NCBI RefSeq assembly: GCF_004798865.1 | Contig: NW_025336087.1 | Span: forward strand, 14,406,462-14,470,461 | Length of the DNA stretch: 64,000 bases | Source of the DNA: Varanus komodoensis | Lineage: Eukaryota > Chordata > Lepidosauria > Squamata > Varanidae | Direction of reading: 5' to 3' | Part shown: positions 13,190 through 25,499 of the stretch, in pieces | How the letters are laid out: each line of letters starts with the position of its first letter | How positions within the stretch are numbered: the first letter of the stretch is position 1 | Position numbers and translations under genes: made by a program | The notes under the pieces: generated by a model | What the model saw: only the letters and a program-made list of their open reading frames with translations | Told to the model about the DNA's origin: nothing | The model's database searches: none

Positions 13190-13330
13190 ATGTATTTTTG
13201 TATTTTTAATTTAATATTTATATTTTTGATTTATATTATAATTATTTTAGCTTAGTGTTGTAAGCCGCCCTGAGGCTTCGGCGAATGGGGCGGCATAAAA
13301 ATGTTTTAATTAATAAATAAATAAATAAAA
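13190..13330 (+). mobile_element. L2-type LINE 3' tail, plus orientation, well preserved
   Basis: An AT-rich lead is followed by tgtaagccgccctgaggc and atggggcggcataaaaatg. It ends in a clean (AAAT)n run near 13309-13330. This is the forward form of the tails seen reversed at 7322, 14968, 22012 and elsewhere. The terminal tetranucleotide run is typical of L2/CR1-clade LINEs. Confidence 0.7.
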
Positions 13331-14762
13331 TGTACATTCAGCAGCCAAGCCTGTTGTCATGAAAATGACATGATAATGGTGGTATCTGGAGAAGGAATAG
13401 CTCATGGGCATGCGGATAACATGTTTTCTTTTTCTGGTGTATGCCAGAATCTGACTCTATCAACCAAGGGAAGACTAAATGTCATTTTTGGCTGCCTTTT
13501 GATTTGTGTCTGACACATCTGTTTGATGGCCTGTTCTTTGCACAGGCTGTCAACTTGTCTATAAATGTTCTGCCAGACATTCAGTAGGGATGTGCAAAGT
13601 GCAAGAGTGCCCTGCTGCCCATTTGAAGGCCACTGAATTCCACTCACTGTGCAAAGAGGAAAAGAGCATATGGTAGTCTGCAGACAGCTAAGGTGCAGCT
13701 TTCTAGGGCATACATCAGAGGTTTGACTTTCAGCTGTACCTGGCCGCTATAGCTGAAAGAGCTGTTTCAATCTTCTTCACCCTCTAATGACAAGGGAACC
13801 AGGCTGAACTAGGCTCCCACCATTCCAACAGCCTCACTTTGAGCTGTTTCTGCTCCCTCAGCCTGCCATCAGATAAGAAACTAGGCAGAGCTAGGCTCCC
13901 AGGCCCTCATCTTTTCACAAATGAATTAGGTTCTAGACTTCTGAAATTGGATCTAAACCTACAGCAACACTTGGGCTTGGCCCAGCAGTTCTGTGAATCT
14001 GTTCGATGTCTGTGAATCCATATCGGTGGTGTCCTGACACACATAACCACAGGCCACATCTGGCCATTGGAGGTTGTCCATCGCACAAAGGCTTGAGTGA
14101 TCTCAACAGATCTTCTGTTCACCTCTTCCCAGATCCTGCCAAGCTGTCCTGCAAGCACACGTGGCCCCCACAGGGATGGCACCTATTACGCAAAGCCAAG
14201 GAGTTTGCCAGTGCTGGAAAAAATGGTCATTCCGTCCAACTCTGGTGACACCCTTTCTCTGTGCTGAGGACGATATGGAACTCTGCCTCTCTCAGCATAA
14301 AGATAAAAGGGATGGCGGGATGATGTCTGGTGGTGTGACCATGCCCATTGATTTCATCCAGCCCATGGAGAGCCGTGTGGGGAGAAACAGGGCTGTTCAC
14401 AACAGAAATATTCTGCAAGTTTACTGTATAAGAAACTTGATTGGCACGCAATTGCAGCCCTTCCATTCACTGCAGTGATCAGAATACTTGGTGGATGTGA
14501 TCAGATCACAGCCCTAGTATCTTTAGAATGTCCCAGTGCAATTATTTCCTATCCTTTCCCAGATGCTTATGAAATTGGCTGCTTTCCCCATTAAGCAAGT
14601 GTTTTGTGTCTCAGCCCTCTGTACTACAGAAAAGCTATGATTCAACAATTCCCTCTTCACTTACCAGGCATACAGCCCAGGAAAGTGGGTGTATTTTTGG
14701 CCTGGAGGAACACTCTGCTCCACTCCACAGAAAAAATACATCTCAGACATTATACATTGAGA
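13331..14762. other. Unrecognised non-coding stretch
   Basis: Frames of up to 105 codons overlap on both strands between 13.9 and 14.5 kb. They show no family motif, and no splice-site pattern is convincing. No repeat was recognised. Confidence 0.5.
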
Positions 14763-14842
14763 CTGCAAACCTATGCACAGTTACCTGGGAATAAATCTCA
14801 CTGAACTCTGTGAGACTTGCTTCTGAGTAGACATGCATGTGA
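14763..14842. repeat. Short self-complementary interspersed repeat (best copy)
   Basis: It reads ctgcaaacctatgcacagtt, then acctgggaataaatctcact, then tgagacttgcttctgagtag and acatgcatg. The first half resembles the reverse complement of the second, giving an overall hairpin-like design of about 80 bp. Other copies lie at 12621, 15497 and 34755. It is a common lizard repeat type; calling it a MITE is inference. Confidence 0.72.
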
Positions 14843-14967
14843 ATGAACTATCTGCAGTATCAAAATATCAAGGCAGCAGCAGAACTGTATAAGGTGGCAC
14901 ATCCAGTGATAGTCTTCTTTCACTGATTTACAAGGAATTATCTTGTCAGTGCCATCTTATATCTGCA

Positions 14968-15060
14968 AACTTATTTATTTATTTCATTTTATACTGCCCA
15001 ATCTTCAAAAAGCGCTCTGGATGGTTCACAAGGTAAATGCCAACAGTAAAAAGAACCCTT
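14968..15060 (-). mobile_element. L2-type LINE 3' tail, minus orientation
   Basis: A (TTTA)n run is followed by tttatactgcccaatcttca and gctctggatggttcacaagg. This is the same order as the other reversed tails in the window. Confidence 0.62.
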
Positions 15061-15496
15061 TCCCAACTCCCCTACATTTCAGTGTTTGCTCTCCTTTTCC
15101 TGTTAGTATATTCAAACTACTGAAAATTTGCCAAGTTAATTCCTCATCCCATGACACTATGAAGAATAAGTCAGTTATTCTAAGAGGAAATTTAATTCTC
15201 TGAGTGCCAATCTTTATGCAGACAAAATGGTGACATCGAGATAAAAAAGGAGGCTGTCGTGTTCCTTGGAGCTTTGCAATAGTACACACCATCTTTAGAG
15301 AGAAAAACAAAACAACCTAAGGAAGATTTAGCATGCTTAGTGGCCACAGAAGGCTGGTTTGCTTCTGGGGGAGGAAAATGGAGAATCAGGAGGAAAGAGG
15401 GATGGAATGGAGTATTCTTTAGGAGGGTGTGGCTGGCTGGCTTGCTAGAACCCTGAATCAAAGCACTTCACAACATTGTGTTGCAGCAGATCCATA

Positions 15497-15587
15497 AGTC
15501 CTACCCATGTTTATTCAGAAGTAAGTTTTGCTGATCTCGCTAGGAATTACTCCCACATAAGAACATAAAGGATTGCAGCCTAAACCT
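15497..15587. repeat. Short self-complementary interspersed repeat (copy 3)
   Basis: It contains catgtttattcagaagtaag, then ggaattactcccaca, and ends aaaggattgcagcc, in the same order as the family at 14763-14842 read on the other strand. Confidence 0.62.
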
Positions 15588-15936
15588 TTACTTCTCAGTG
15601 GCCTTCTCTGCAAATCTACAAAAACTCTTCCCCTGCACTGAATCATGTACTACTTTCCTCTGTTCTTTACCATTAATAGGGGTAAACTTAGTCACACAAA
15701 AATAAAGAAAAGAGTGCTCCATGAAATACAAAAAAGAAATTTAAATTGGACATGTGCAAAATGGGACAAAACTCTTTAGCAGACAAAATCTGACTAAAGA
15801 AAATTACTAATGCAATGGAAGGAGGTTATCAAAGATATCTGCAAGTGGAATCAACATTATCTCCCACATTTCACAAGTGAAGAACGATGGAGAATACAGT
15901 CCATCGGTTCCCTGCAGAATCTGTACAATGTGGAGA

Positions 15937-15997
15937 ACACAAGAAGGTCTGATCTGAGCCCCAGTCCCACACGCTAACCACTATGCCACATAGTGGC
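15937..15997 (-). mobile_element. Fragment of the tRNA-headed SINE
   Basis: Only the reversed head is present: gagccccagtcccacacgct followed by aaccactatgccacat. It is nearly identical to the head of the 56062-56288 copy. Confidence 0.6.
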
Positions 15998-17554
15998 AAG
16001 AAGAACATCACCATTCATTCCAAAAGGCAGAATATACTACTTGTTCACAGAAATGTAAAGGGAACTTTGGGCCTACTGCCGAATGTTGGCATCCTAAGTG
16101 GATGATTGGCAGTCTGAATTCTTCCAGCTTGTAGAGAGTACAACATCCTATGTATAACTCCTGTTGCTTTAGAACTGATCCATTTGCCTTGGTGGTTTGC
16201 CATCAGCTTACACAAGAAGAGGACACCTAAATATCAATAACATAGATGGTGATTCAGTGAAAGGTTCCCTAGTGCCACTATAAAAACAAAGTTGTGGAAG
16301 GAGCCAGGAGCTTGTTCCAAAGGTCTTGTGTTTGATTCCCTCATTTGCCAGCCTCAGAACTGACAGCATCGGTCTTTCATGCGCAATCATTGTGCATTAA
16401 TCAATTCCCTGACATATTTCAAGAACCTTCTGCTCATCAGAGGGCAATGATAAAACTGGGAGAATAATACAAAAATTTTGTATGTAATTAGTACATCTAG
16501 GGCTTACTTGTAAAATTGGATTCTTGCATTCACTCTTTCCTTGTGATGAGGGGAAAGTTAAATGTAAACATGTAGCATTACCACTGTCCCATCTATTTCA
16601 GACATGAGAGAAAATCCCTTTAAAATGGAGCAACATAATTTTATGGAGATCATAACCCATAAGTGTTCCTGCACTGTTTCAATATAATAAAGGTGCATTT
16701 CTGTAATAGAATAATATATGTACATTCTCAGTGTTGTTGACATGTTAATTTTGAATCCTTTCCCTGACCATGTTCTGCAAAGCTTTCTCAACAAAAGCAG
16801 ACAATTTGGCTTTAGAAATACTTTGCAAACCCTAACAACAGACACAGAAGAGTTTTTCAAATGATTCTTACACTTGAACTGCTTATAAATCTAGCAGCCT
16901 TAAGAAACCTTGGGCTGCCAGGACATTAATTCCTTTCTCACGTTGCTTGTGTGGCCTGGTTGTATTGGAAAGGTTTCATTAGTCAGATGCAACTTGGACA
17001 TTTTGTGAATTATTTACAGGAGATGCTGCAGAGTGATTAATATCCTGGCTACCAACCTGGTTTCTTCCAGAAATCAGCTGTATTTTTGGTATAACTAATA
17101 CCAGGAAGCTAGCATAGAATGTGATCAAGTGGGTCAATCACTGCTTGATGTCACTTGAATAAATCACTGGCATCTTCTTGACAAAGTAATATCTCAGCAA
17201 TTCTCTACAGTTCCCATGACTCAAACAGCTCCATGCCCAAAGTCATACATTTTGCATTATTTCTTTCACATTGGGGAGGCTGCCAAATGCACACACAGGA
17301 TCTGTTGTGAAACATCTTGTCATTAGCCCTTGGCTGTGAAAATATGAACTTTTCCTCACTTTCTGTGAGACTGATTCAGCTGACACTGTGATTTTCATAT
17401 TAATTCACTGCTGTGCTAAGGAAGATAGAAAATGTTCTTTGACCATGAACTTTGTAGACCTTCCTCTGCTTGCAAAGAATGCTGTCAAACATGGAAGGAA
17501 GATTATCAAATGATAAGGTATGTCAATCATGCCATCGTCACTATTATTATTATT
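15998..17554. other. Unrecognised non-coding stretch
   Basis: AT-rich sequence with short chance frames only. No gene or nameable repeat was seen. Confidence 0.45.
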
Positions 17555-17765
17555 GCTATACTGATATCCCACTTCTTCCCTCTTGCAAGGGAGGTAGGTT
17601 ACAGGGCTCTTCTTCCCTCTGTTTTATCCTCACAAGAACAACTCTGTGAAGTTAGGCTGAGAACCAGTGACTAGCCAAAAGTCACCCAATGAGCTTCATG
17701 GTCAAGTAGCAACTAGAACCTGGATTTCCTAAGCAACAGTCTAAGAAAACCACACTGGTTCCATT
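17555..17765 (-). mobile_element. tRNA-headed, MIR-like SINE
   Basis: The plus strand shows ttttatcctcacaagaacaa, ctctgtgaagttaggctgag and a reversed, decayed head ending aaaaccacactggttcc. The layout and length match the 56062-56288 copy. Confidence 0.75.
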
Positions 17766-19554
17766 GCTGACATTAATAATCACTGGCACTTTCAGTGTTG
17801 TAATAGAAAGAGTAGTTGATCATACCCACAAGAATGATCCAAGTTCCTTGTTGGGTCCTTTTCGTCCAGAACTTTGCCTTAGGATCACCAGGGACAGCAA
17901 AAGTGTCCAGGTTGAATCCCTGTTCCCTATCACCATGAGACAATCAGGCAAAAAGAAGATTGTTATTCTAGTGACAGCTAATCAAAAATGAAGAAGAGGA
18001 GGTGTAGCATCTTGCTCATTGTGACTTGGTAGGAAACCTTGCCTTGAGGGGACCTGAACTGAATGCTAATATGTGAAGAAAGCAGTAGGCAGAGTTGAGG
18101 CTGAGAGTGAAGAGGCCAAGCCCTAAACACTGAGTTTTAATGTCTTCTCTCATTCTGCAGTGTTTGTGTACTGTGCATTCTGAGTATATTTAGAATCCCC
18201 CTGTAATTTAACTCTGAACCACCTGGAGCTCCAACACTTAAAATCATTTATGGTGCCAATAGATTGCAATGTGGAGTTTTGCATCTCCTTTTAAACTTAG
18301 AGACTGCTGGTAAGCATGTAATTATGCATCTTGCCATCACATACATCCACTGTTTCATCTCCTGTCCCAATGGCTGTGGACATACTGGGTTTCTCCTTGC
18401 TATAGCAGGTGAGATAATAGGACAGGTAAAGGGTTAGATGTGAACACGCCTTTCAATGCATGGCAAACAGCTGGAGGTGGCAACATGTGCAAAAGTCGTA
18501 CACATGTCCTATATGTGTATGCATGAACATCACTATTGTAAGTCTTCAAATTTTAGCAAATGTATCTCTACAGCACCTGGTGTGCTCATATTTTATGCAG
18601 TCACAAACAATGATTTGCTGTCCATGGTTCTGTTGGAAAGACATAGCAGATGGAATCCAGAGAGCTTGCTGATCCAATGTGTGGGGGAATCTAGCAGGAA
18701 ACAGCCGAGATTACCATACTTTTCACACATTTTTCAGCACAGAGACAAAACGTTTAATTTCTGTTTAATTATTGTCTGTATATTGGAAACAAAGAATAGA
18801 TGCCAGACATGGGACTCTGGGCCATGAACAATATAAGCTTAAAAAAAAACTTTGTTTAGTGAGTTAACATTGCAAATTAAAAAACCTTCCTTGTTTGCAG
18901 TACAAAAGCTTGCCAGAACATGGAACATGATGGGAACTGAATGCTGACAATTTATCCCCCACCATCTGCGACGAGTCAGCTTGACACAGACTTTTCTTAA
19001 GTCTCTTATACAGTGAATATATAAAACTGCATACTTTGACTGTGAATTAAAGTCTATTTTATTTACACTTTGAAGCTTTTCTTAAGTAACACCTCAGATC
19101 TTCCCAATATGTAGCAAAAGAGCTTATAATTCAAGTGCATAACTGCAGTTGAGGCTCACTGGAAATCAGCCATGATCAACATCTGAAGGATTTTTCCCAT
19201 GGTTTTAGCAACTTATTTTCCTGCCAGTGCAAATGGCTGCATTCTCTTATGCAACTGTTATGGCCAAACTGAAAACCGGTGTTGGTTGCTACGGAAAACA
19301 GACTACGCAGATCCTCAGAGAATCATATGCAAGTTGTGAAGCAAGAACCTATGAAAGCTGAATGTTCTCTGTTCATCTTCTAATTCTTAATAGAACACCT
19401 CTTTTTTCTTTGAATCAATGCTTTATGAGATAAAGTATTGCAAGATACTGCTGCCTTTTTTATTCACTTCTTTGATATGTAAGTAGCACTCCAATTGTAT
19501 CAGGACACAGTTGAGATGTCACTGGTACATGGGCTGGGCATGCACATGGTAGGC
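17766..19554. other. Unrecognised non-coding stretch
   Basis: No gene or nameable repeat was seen. A 123-codon frame at 18456-18827 has no recognisable domain and is rich in Cys, His and Ser from base composition. Confidence 0.45.
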
Positions 19555-19650
19555 ATGTCATGAGTGGAGCCGGCTGGAGCTGGGGGTCAGACTAGATGGC
19601 CCAGGAGGCCTCTTCTGACTCACTCTATTTCTTATGTTTCTATATAATAC
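19555..19650 (+). mobile_element. CR1 LINE 3'-end fragment
   Basis: It reads gggggtcagactagatggcc, caggaggcctcttctgactc and ends ctatttcttatgtttctata. This is the CR1 3' terminus, whose family form is ...ggactagatgacctc...attctatgattctatg. It is only about 95 bp and 5'-truncated. Confidence 0.75.
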
Positions 19651-19697
19651 CAAGATGGAGGTATACAGTCATACTACTAACATAAAAGCCAACAGTA

Positions 19698-19790
19698 CAG
19701 GCAGTCCTTGGATTACAAACATCCAAGTTACAAACATTCATACTTATGAACAAACTGCCATAAAGCCTATTAATTTAAAATTTGAGTTAA
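19698..19790. mobile_element. DNA transposon end fragment
   Basis: It starts caggcagtccttggattaca directly after a TA, and repeats the ttacaaac unit twice. This resembles the ends of mariner-superfamily elements of the caggcagtcc type. No matching opposite end was found, so it is a fragment at best. Confidence 0.4.
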
Positions 19791-20014
19791 AGACAAATGG
19801 TTCATAGTAACAAATGTGGGAACCAGTTAGTTATGCTCATAAAAATCTTCCATGGTGGAAAGACATCATTAACATAAAGAGAGGGGTGGCGAAAGGGGAG
19901 AGAGGGAGGGCCACCAAAGCAGGCCTTCTTGCCCTCCCCATCCGGAGAGGGAAATCTGTCCAGCATTTCCTTGGTGCACAGAGGAGGCACTGGTGTTGAA
20001 AGGGATGGTGGGGG

Positions 20015-20080
20015 ATAAGAACATAGGAATGTAATAAATTAACAAGAGAAGCTCTGCTGAATCAGACCAAGGTCTGGGAG
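20015..20080 (-). mobile_element. CR1/LINE-like 3'-end fragment
   Basis: It contains ataagaacataggaatg and aagctctgctgaatcagacc. This is the reversed end of a common reptile LINE terminus, also seen at 48395-48470. It is diverged and interrupted by an insertion. Confidence 0.45.
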
Positions 20081-20714
20081 AGAGAGAGAGAAGCAATCCG
20101 GTATGATCAACAGTATTACACATACAAAGAGGGGGGCTATTTTGTCCCCAACCATGTGCAAGAACCTCAGAGTTGCCATCAATACAGCATAGTAACACGC
20201 CAATGCCAGTGCCAGGAAATGTAAGGCCAATAATTTCAGGAAGCACACAGAGTGAAAAGTCAGACTGCAAACCATGATCGAGAGGAGGTAGGAGGAGGCA
20301 ACTGTTTCCTGCAGCGTGATGCCATTCACAGCTGGAAGCCATTCCACATCTTCCCTGTGTTATTAACAGCACAGACAGCTGGGAGGACAGGCACAATAGC
20401 ACTGGATTCTTGGCTTTATGAAAAGGCCTTGTCATGTTGCTCACATATTGCTGCCTGAGTGTGGGATTTCCAGGAAAAGGTTGCATACAGTAAGTTTCAG
20501 CTTGAGATTTGTTGTCTAAGCAGGGACGTTCAATGAGCCAGTGAACTCTGCCCCAGAACAGAGGTGGCCAGGCCACTGGCTGGTGAAACTTCAGATGCTA
20601 CCCTGCCCACAAGGCAAGGTACATCGGCTGCTCAAGTTATTTTGACCCCTGAGGCAGAAAATCCCACCAGCACCTCTCACTGGAAGTGGAAATACAATTA
20701 TTACAATACCACTA
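20081..20714. other. Unrecognised stretch holding the longest open frame
   Basis: The longest open frame of the window (235 codons, minus strand, 19869-20576) lies mostly here. It has no recognisable domain, runs through the repeat fragment at 20015-20080, and its composition (Leu, Ser, Pro, Cys) fits a chance frame. I do not call it a gene. Confidence 0.5.
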
Positions 20715-20940
20715 GCACATTACATATCTATCCCACCTTTTTGCGCGCTCTCTCTCTCTCTCTCCTGCAAGAAACACACAGCAGCTTCCATTGTCCCCTC
20801 CTGTTCTCCGTTTTATAGCCACAACAATCGTGTGAGGCAGGTTAGGCGGAGAGTCAGTAATCACCCCAAAAGCTTCATGGCCAAGAGGGGAGAAGAACCT
20901 TGGTCATTCGAGTCTCAGCCCAGTGCTCTAAATTGGCTCT
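20715..20940 (-). mobile_element. tRNA-headed, MIR-like SINE with internal (TC)n
   Basis: It shows tatctatcccaccttttt, a (CT)n run at 20747-20764, caatcgtgtgaggcaggtta and a reversed head ending in cccagtgctctaaattggct. The order matches the other SINE copies. The dinucleotide run has expanded inside the body. Confidence 0.72.
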
Positions 20941-21190
20941 AGATAAAGGCAGATGGAACAGCCAGCCCTGCTTAAGGGCCAGGTTGCTTTTCCTTTCTCT
21001 GGGCTGTGCTGGTAGCTGTTGCTGCTTAAATCTGTCAAAGACAACCCATTCATTTGCTCCTGTGTGTGCGCGTGTTTGTGCGTGCGCTTCTGTAATATAT
21101 TTCTGAATAGCATCTCCACTCAATAAGTGCTTGAGGTGATTTACAACAGAACAATAGAAGACAACAATTCCAAACAAACCAAATCAAAAC

Positions 21191-21214
21191 TCTCTCTCTC
21201 TCTCTCTCTCTCTC
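21191..21214. repeat. (TC)n microsatellite
   Basis: A clean dinucleotide run of 12 units, followed by C-rich and (CA)-rich sequence up to about 21240. Confidence 0.95.
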
Positions 21215-22011
21215 CTCCCCACCCCCTACACACACACATCCCATTCCCCTGTTGGTGACTCACTCTCTCAGTCAAGGACAAATCTTCTGTTTCATTCTGG
21301 CATGTTTAGCTACTTCTCCATTAGAAGAAAGTTGATTTGGTTGGTTTCTTCCTCTTGGCAGTTCAGATATAAGCTCAAAGCATGCTGTCTTGATCCCACA
21401 TCCTCCTGGCTTGTTCCATCCCTCTCTTTCTCTCTCCTTCTCTGAATCATATTTCTTTCCTATTTCCTTTGGCTACATCTTTGCATCTTAAAACAAATTT
21501 ACTTCCTCCTAGAAAGAAAGAGCCCACCCCCTCAAACTGTTCTCCAGCTACCTTCCCTTCTTTTCTCTAACCTTCATTCCCCTTGAATGTGTTTGCAAGA
21601 CAAGCAGGGCTCCACAAAACATCAGGAATCTTGCCCCTGTTGATCACTGCCTGGGAGCCAGCCAAATCACCTTCACAGAAAGGAGGGTTTTCTGACAGCC
21701 TGGTGAGTCTTTATGTAAATAGTGCAACGCACCAAGGACTTCTCATACAGCAGTGAACGACAGATCCAACTGGATCCTTCCTACCCTTGAGCATGAAATG
21801 GCAGCCCTAAAGTCAGATAGAAAAGTTTCCCATAGGGTTGTTCGCATTATGCATATCTCACTTCTTCTGACCAGTTTATTAAGGGGTTTAGTGGCAATCT
21901 AAGGCAGCAGAAGAGTCAAAACTGTGATATATATGCAGAAATTCTTTCATGGTTGGTCGGTTTTTCTTTTCTTTAGCAACACCAACCAGACAAAGGCAAA
22001 AGTGGGATCAA
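21215..22011. other. Pyrimidine-rich non-coding stretch
   Basis: The sequence from 21240 to 21600 is strongly C/T-biased on the plus strand. No gene or nameable repeat was seen. Confidence 0.5.
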
Positions 22012-22165
22012 AACTGTATTTATTCATTACATTTCTATACCACCCAGTAGCTGAAGTTCTCCTGGCAGTTCACAACAGCACACCAGCATATTTTAACTTA
22101 AAGCTCTTATTGCCAGTAATTAAGCCTTAGGAGACCGATTTCAACCTTTCAGAATGGGGCAGGGG
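22012..22165 (-). mobile_element. L2-type LINE 3' tail, minus orientation
   Basis: It reads tttctataccacccagtagc, tctcctggcagttcacaaca, then ttaagccttaggagaccgat. The last part has a similar counterpart at 49585-49650, which ties that fragment to the same family. Confidence 0.62.
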
Positions 22166-23521
22166 TGCTGACCTATATATCAGTGGGGGATCTCACTCAC
22201 TGTAGCTTTTATTTTGAGCTTTCCATGATGGTGAGCTTCATCTGAAGCACCATGGTTAGCTCCTATAAAGCCCAAATTAAAGCTGCAGTGGATGAGGAAC
22301 CATACTGACATAGACTCACCAACTTCCCTGAGTGTTGGAGGGACACCATGAACGCCTGGATACTACCGAAAGTTCAGTGGCTGAAGGAAAGGGGAAAGGC
22401 ATGGCTTCCTGCAGTACTCCAGGAGAGCCAGAGTTGGCCTCCAAAGCTCTGGCTTAGATGGAGCAGGGCAGGCTGTGCTTCCCACCTCACTCTTTCTGCC
22501 CTAGTGGCACAGGTGAGCACTGGCAGGAATCATGAGAAGTGAGTCTGGTAAGGCCTCGACAGGTAGATTGAGGCATCTCGGTTTCATTGTACCATTCAAG
22601 GGTGATCATGATGTTTTGTGTTTGCACCTTCTTCTGCAAGAGTGTAATCCAACGCTGATGTACCATCCTGGTATCTACACAGTGAAGGCAATGTGGAGTG
22701 AAGGACCAGTCCTGCTCCTGTTCTTCAATACTTTGGATTTGGTTTCAGATCATACATCAGTGCTCAATTTTGTTAGTCATATGGATGGTTCTTTTACTTC
22801 ATTGAAACAACAAGCCAATCCAAACCACTTCTACCACCAAACTTTGTCACATCACAGCAATGCCACAGAGAAGTGGGAGTTTTCAAGAAGCAAGTGAACA
22901 AGGTAGTAGTTTCCTGGGTAGGTTATCCTATTCATTGTTTGCACTAAATGAACAGCAGGGCAGTAGAAACTATATGTTAAGACACGATTACACCATAGGA
23001 TGCATTTAGCTGAGAAAATGAAATCTAATACAAAGCATGAGGTTAATTAGTAGTGGGGTTCTGATAGAAATTTCCCCAGTGGCTTAAACTAGCCTTCATT
23101 CTAATTTGATTATGCACAGCAATTAAAGGGGTTTAAAAATGAAAATAAAATAAAAACTACAGTGTCATTGCAAATAATCAGATTTGGGAAGAAGCTTTTT
23201 TTCTTCTTCAAAGAAGCTGTCAAATAATTTGGTGCAATTAATATTGTTTTAAAATATACTATAACTAAGATTGTAAGCTTCTTGTCTTATTAGCCACCAA
23301 AAGCTGTTCAGTAATAAAGGCAATATGATAACTCTATAATGGAGAGATAGAAACAGTCTTTATTTCAATTGTCCAAGAAACATGGGGGCATTTGGCTTGA
23401 TCCTGTCAAAAGACCTTGTTTCTACTATCATGCATTTATATAGTATCAGGTACTGTACAAAAGTATTGTGTTTTCTGTCTACATCATTATAGCTTATACT
23501 CTATATTATATGGAGAAGAAA
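22166..23521. other. Unrecognised non-coding stretch
   Basis: A 121-codon frame at 22532-22897 has no recognisable motif. No gene or nameable repeat was seen. Confidence 0.45.
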
Positions 23522-23965
23522 GGGAAAGATATGTATTTATTCATTCAATATTTTTCCATCCCGCCTTTCTTCCAATTTTGGAACACAGGATAACTAACAA
23601 CACAAACGCCAGACAACCATCAAATTGTCTAAATATTATCTAATACTAAAATCACAACATAATAAAATACAATAAAAACAGCAGAGACAGCTTTCAATAG
23701 GGCCACATCTAAATAAGATTATATTAAGAGTCCAAAAACCTGAACAACAGAAATGTCTTGCATCTTTATATGAATAATTAGAACATGGGGGCAAACCTGA
23801 TACCATCAGACAGGGAGTTCTATAAATGGGGATCCCACAGAGTACGCCTGGTTTCCTATCAGGGCATGAGACATGTGGGGAGGAGCAAGAGATACCGCTC
23901 TTCGAGCAAAGAGCAAAGGCAGCCGCATGCTCTGCCTGCTCTGTTCAGCTATTTCCATTGCTGTT
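23522..23965 (-). mobile_element. L2-type LINE 3' end, minus orientation, longer copy
   Basis: It starts with ccatcccgcctttcttccaa, continues through an A-rich block with repeated aataaaatacaataaaaa, then shows ggagttctataaatggggat and aagagataccgctcttcga. This is the known order of the reversed 3' part of the element: tail, A-rich 3' UTR, then the end of the coding part (compare 24232 and 38196). Confidence 0.6.
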
Positions 23966-24231
23966 AAATGCATAAATCTCGTTCCCCAATGAGCCCATGG
24001 TACAATCCTTTTGGGGGATAAGGCTCTTCAGCTGCCAAAAATTTAAAGGAAACCTGTTCTGCCTTTTGGAAATGCTAAAGCCATGAGTACCTAGATAGCA
24101 GCATTAGAAATGCTGTGGGTTGATTCTGTGCTATGTACAGCAGAGGTATTTGAGCAGCTAAAGAAAAGCCTTTTCAAAAATCCATATGTTTGGCCTGAGT
24201 GCTGCTCTTGAAAATACTTTATCTTTTTCTT

Positions 24232-24650
24232 TGTTGCGTTTCTTGCATTTACATACCACCTCAACAACCTAGAGGGCTCTCTGGGCAGTTTACAAACATT
24301 AAAACTTCATATGCAAACAATAAAATATCCAAATAAAACATGAAATGCTAAAAATAACACTATAAATACAAGCAACAATAACTCAATATAAAAATTGAGC
24401 AATATAATTTTTTATATTTTAAAATTTATTGCTGTACGATACAGCAGTAACAACATTAAAATATAAATACCTAAAAATTTCCAACTATTGATTTTTTAAC
24501 TATCTAGTGAATAACATGTTTTTTGCCTGGCACTGAAAGTATAATAAAGATGGCAGCAGGCATGCTTCTCTGGAGAGCATATTCCAGAGATGGGAATGTG
24601 CTCCCCTGAAAAGGCCCTTCTCCTGTTTACTTCTGTAAGTAGTAAATATA
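24232..24650 (-). mobile_element. L2-type LINE 3' end, minus orientation
   Basis: It contains catttacataccacctcaa, gggctctctgggcagtttac, an A-rich block, then ggagagcatattccagagat and gaaaaggcccttctcctg. These are the same landmarks in the same order as at 23522 and 38196. Confidence 0.68.
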
Positions 24651-25499
24651 CTACTTAAATTTCAGTGTTCTTGGCCTAAAGGGCATTTATTTATTTCCTC
24701 GGTTGGACTGCTGGTTTAGGAAGCTTTTTTGCACCTATTCCAAAGCAATCTTTACTTCCTCATTTATTACCAAAGGTTTTCCAAAAGGAAACACAAACCA
24801 AACCAGCTAGATCCCAGTTCTCCTCTCCACTTACCCATGGTCCACTGGCTGTCTCTCAGAAGTTTCCAGAGTATTTTCAGGTAACCACCACACTAATGGG
24901 AGTGCTTTGCTTTGCTTTGCTAAGACTAGGTATTTCAACTTATTTACATATGAGCCCATACTGAAGCTTGACTATTTGGACTTAGTTGGGTTATTCACTG
25001 GAATGTCTCATGCCCAATCCGTATAATTTCTGGGGTTAGACATAAACATATTAACAAACCGCACGTACTTTAAAGAGGGGAAAGGAACAGATCTTGATAA
25101 TGAAGGAAGGGACAGTTAAAATATAAAACTTTATATAGTTAATTACAGAACCTCTCTGAGCCTAGCCATGTGCTTCAACAAGGGGTGAACAATTATGGGA
25201 AGGCTGTAGCCATTTTTACTCTCCAAGACCACCCTAACAACCACAGGATGGACTCTATGGAATATCACATAGTCTATGGGACTGTCTGAATTTCAAAAGA
25301 ACCAGCAGCAAATTACTTTGTACCCTACAGAATGGTGGACTGGTTAAATTTAACCTATTTTTAGCACTGCCTAGTATAAAATGGAGCTCTCTGACCCTAA
25401 TCCTGATATGGATTTAATTTGCAATGCTACTTCTTGATGTATGCAAGCCACCTAACCCTAAAATGTGCAAAATATTTTTCCTGTGGCACAAAAGGTAAA
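24651..25499. other. Unrecognised non-coding stretch
   Basis: A short (TTTGC)n run lies at 24905-24921. No gene or other nameable repeat was seen. Confidence 0.45.

Noticed and set aside
16280-16390. tRNA-like segment with a B-box-like gtgtttgattccct
   Set aside because: No A box or stem pairing was found at the right distance.
19869-20576. 235-codon open frame on the minus strand, longest in the window
   Set aside because: No recognisable domain, runs across a LINE-end fragment, and its composition fits a chance frame. One such frame is not improbable in six frames of 64 kb.
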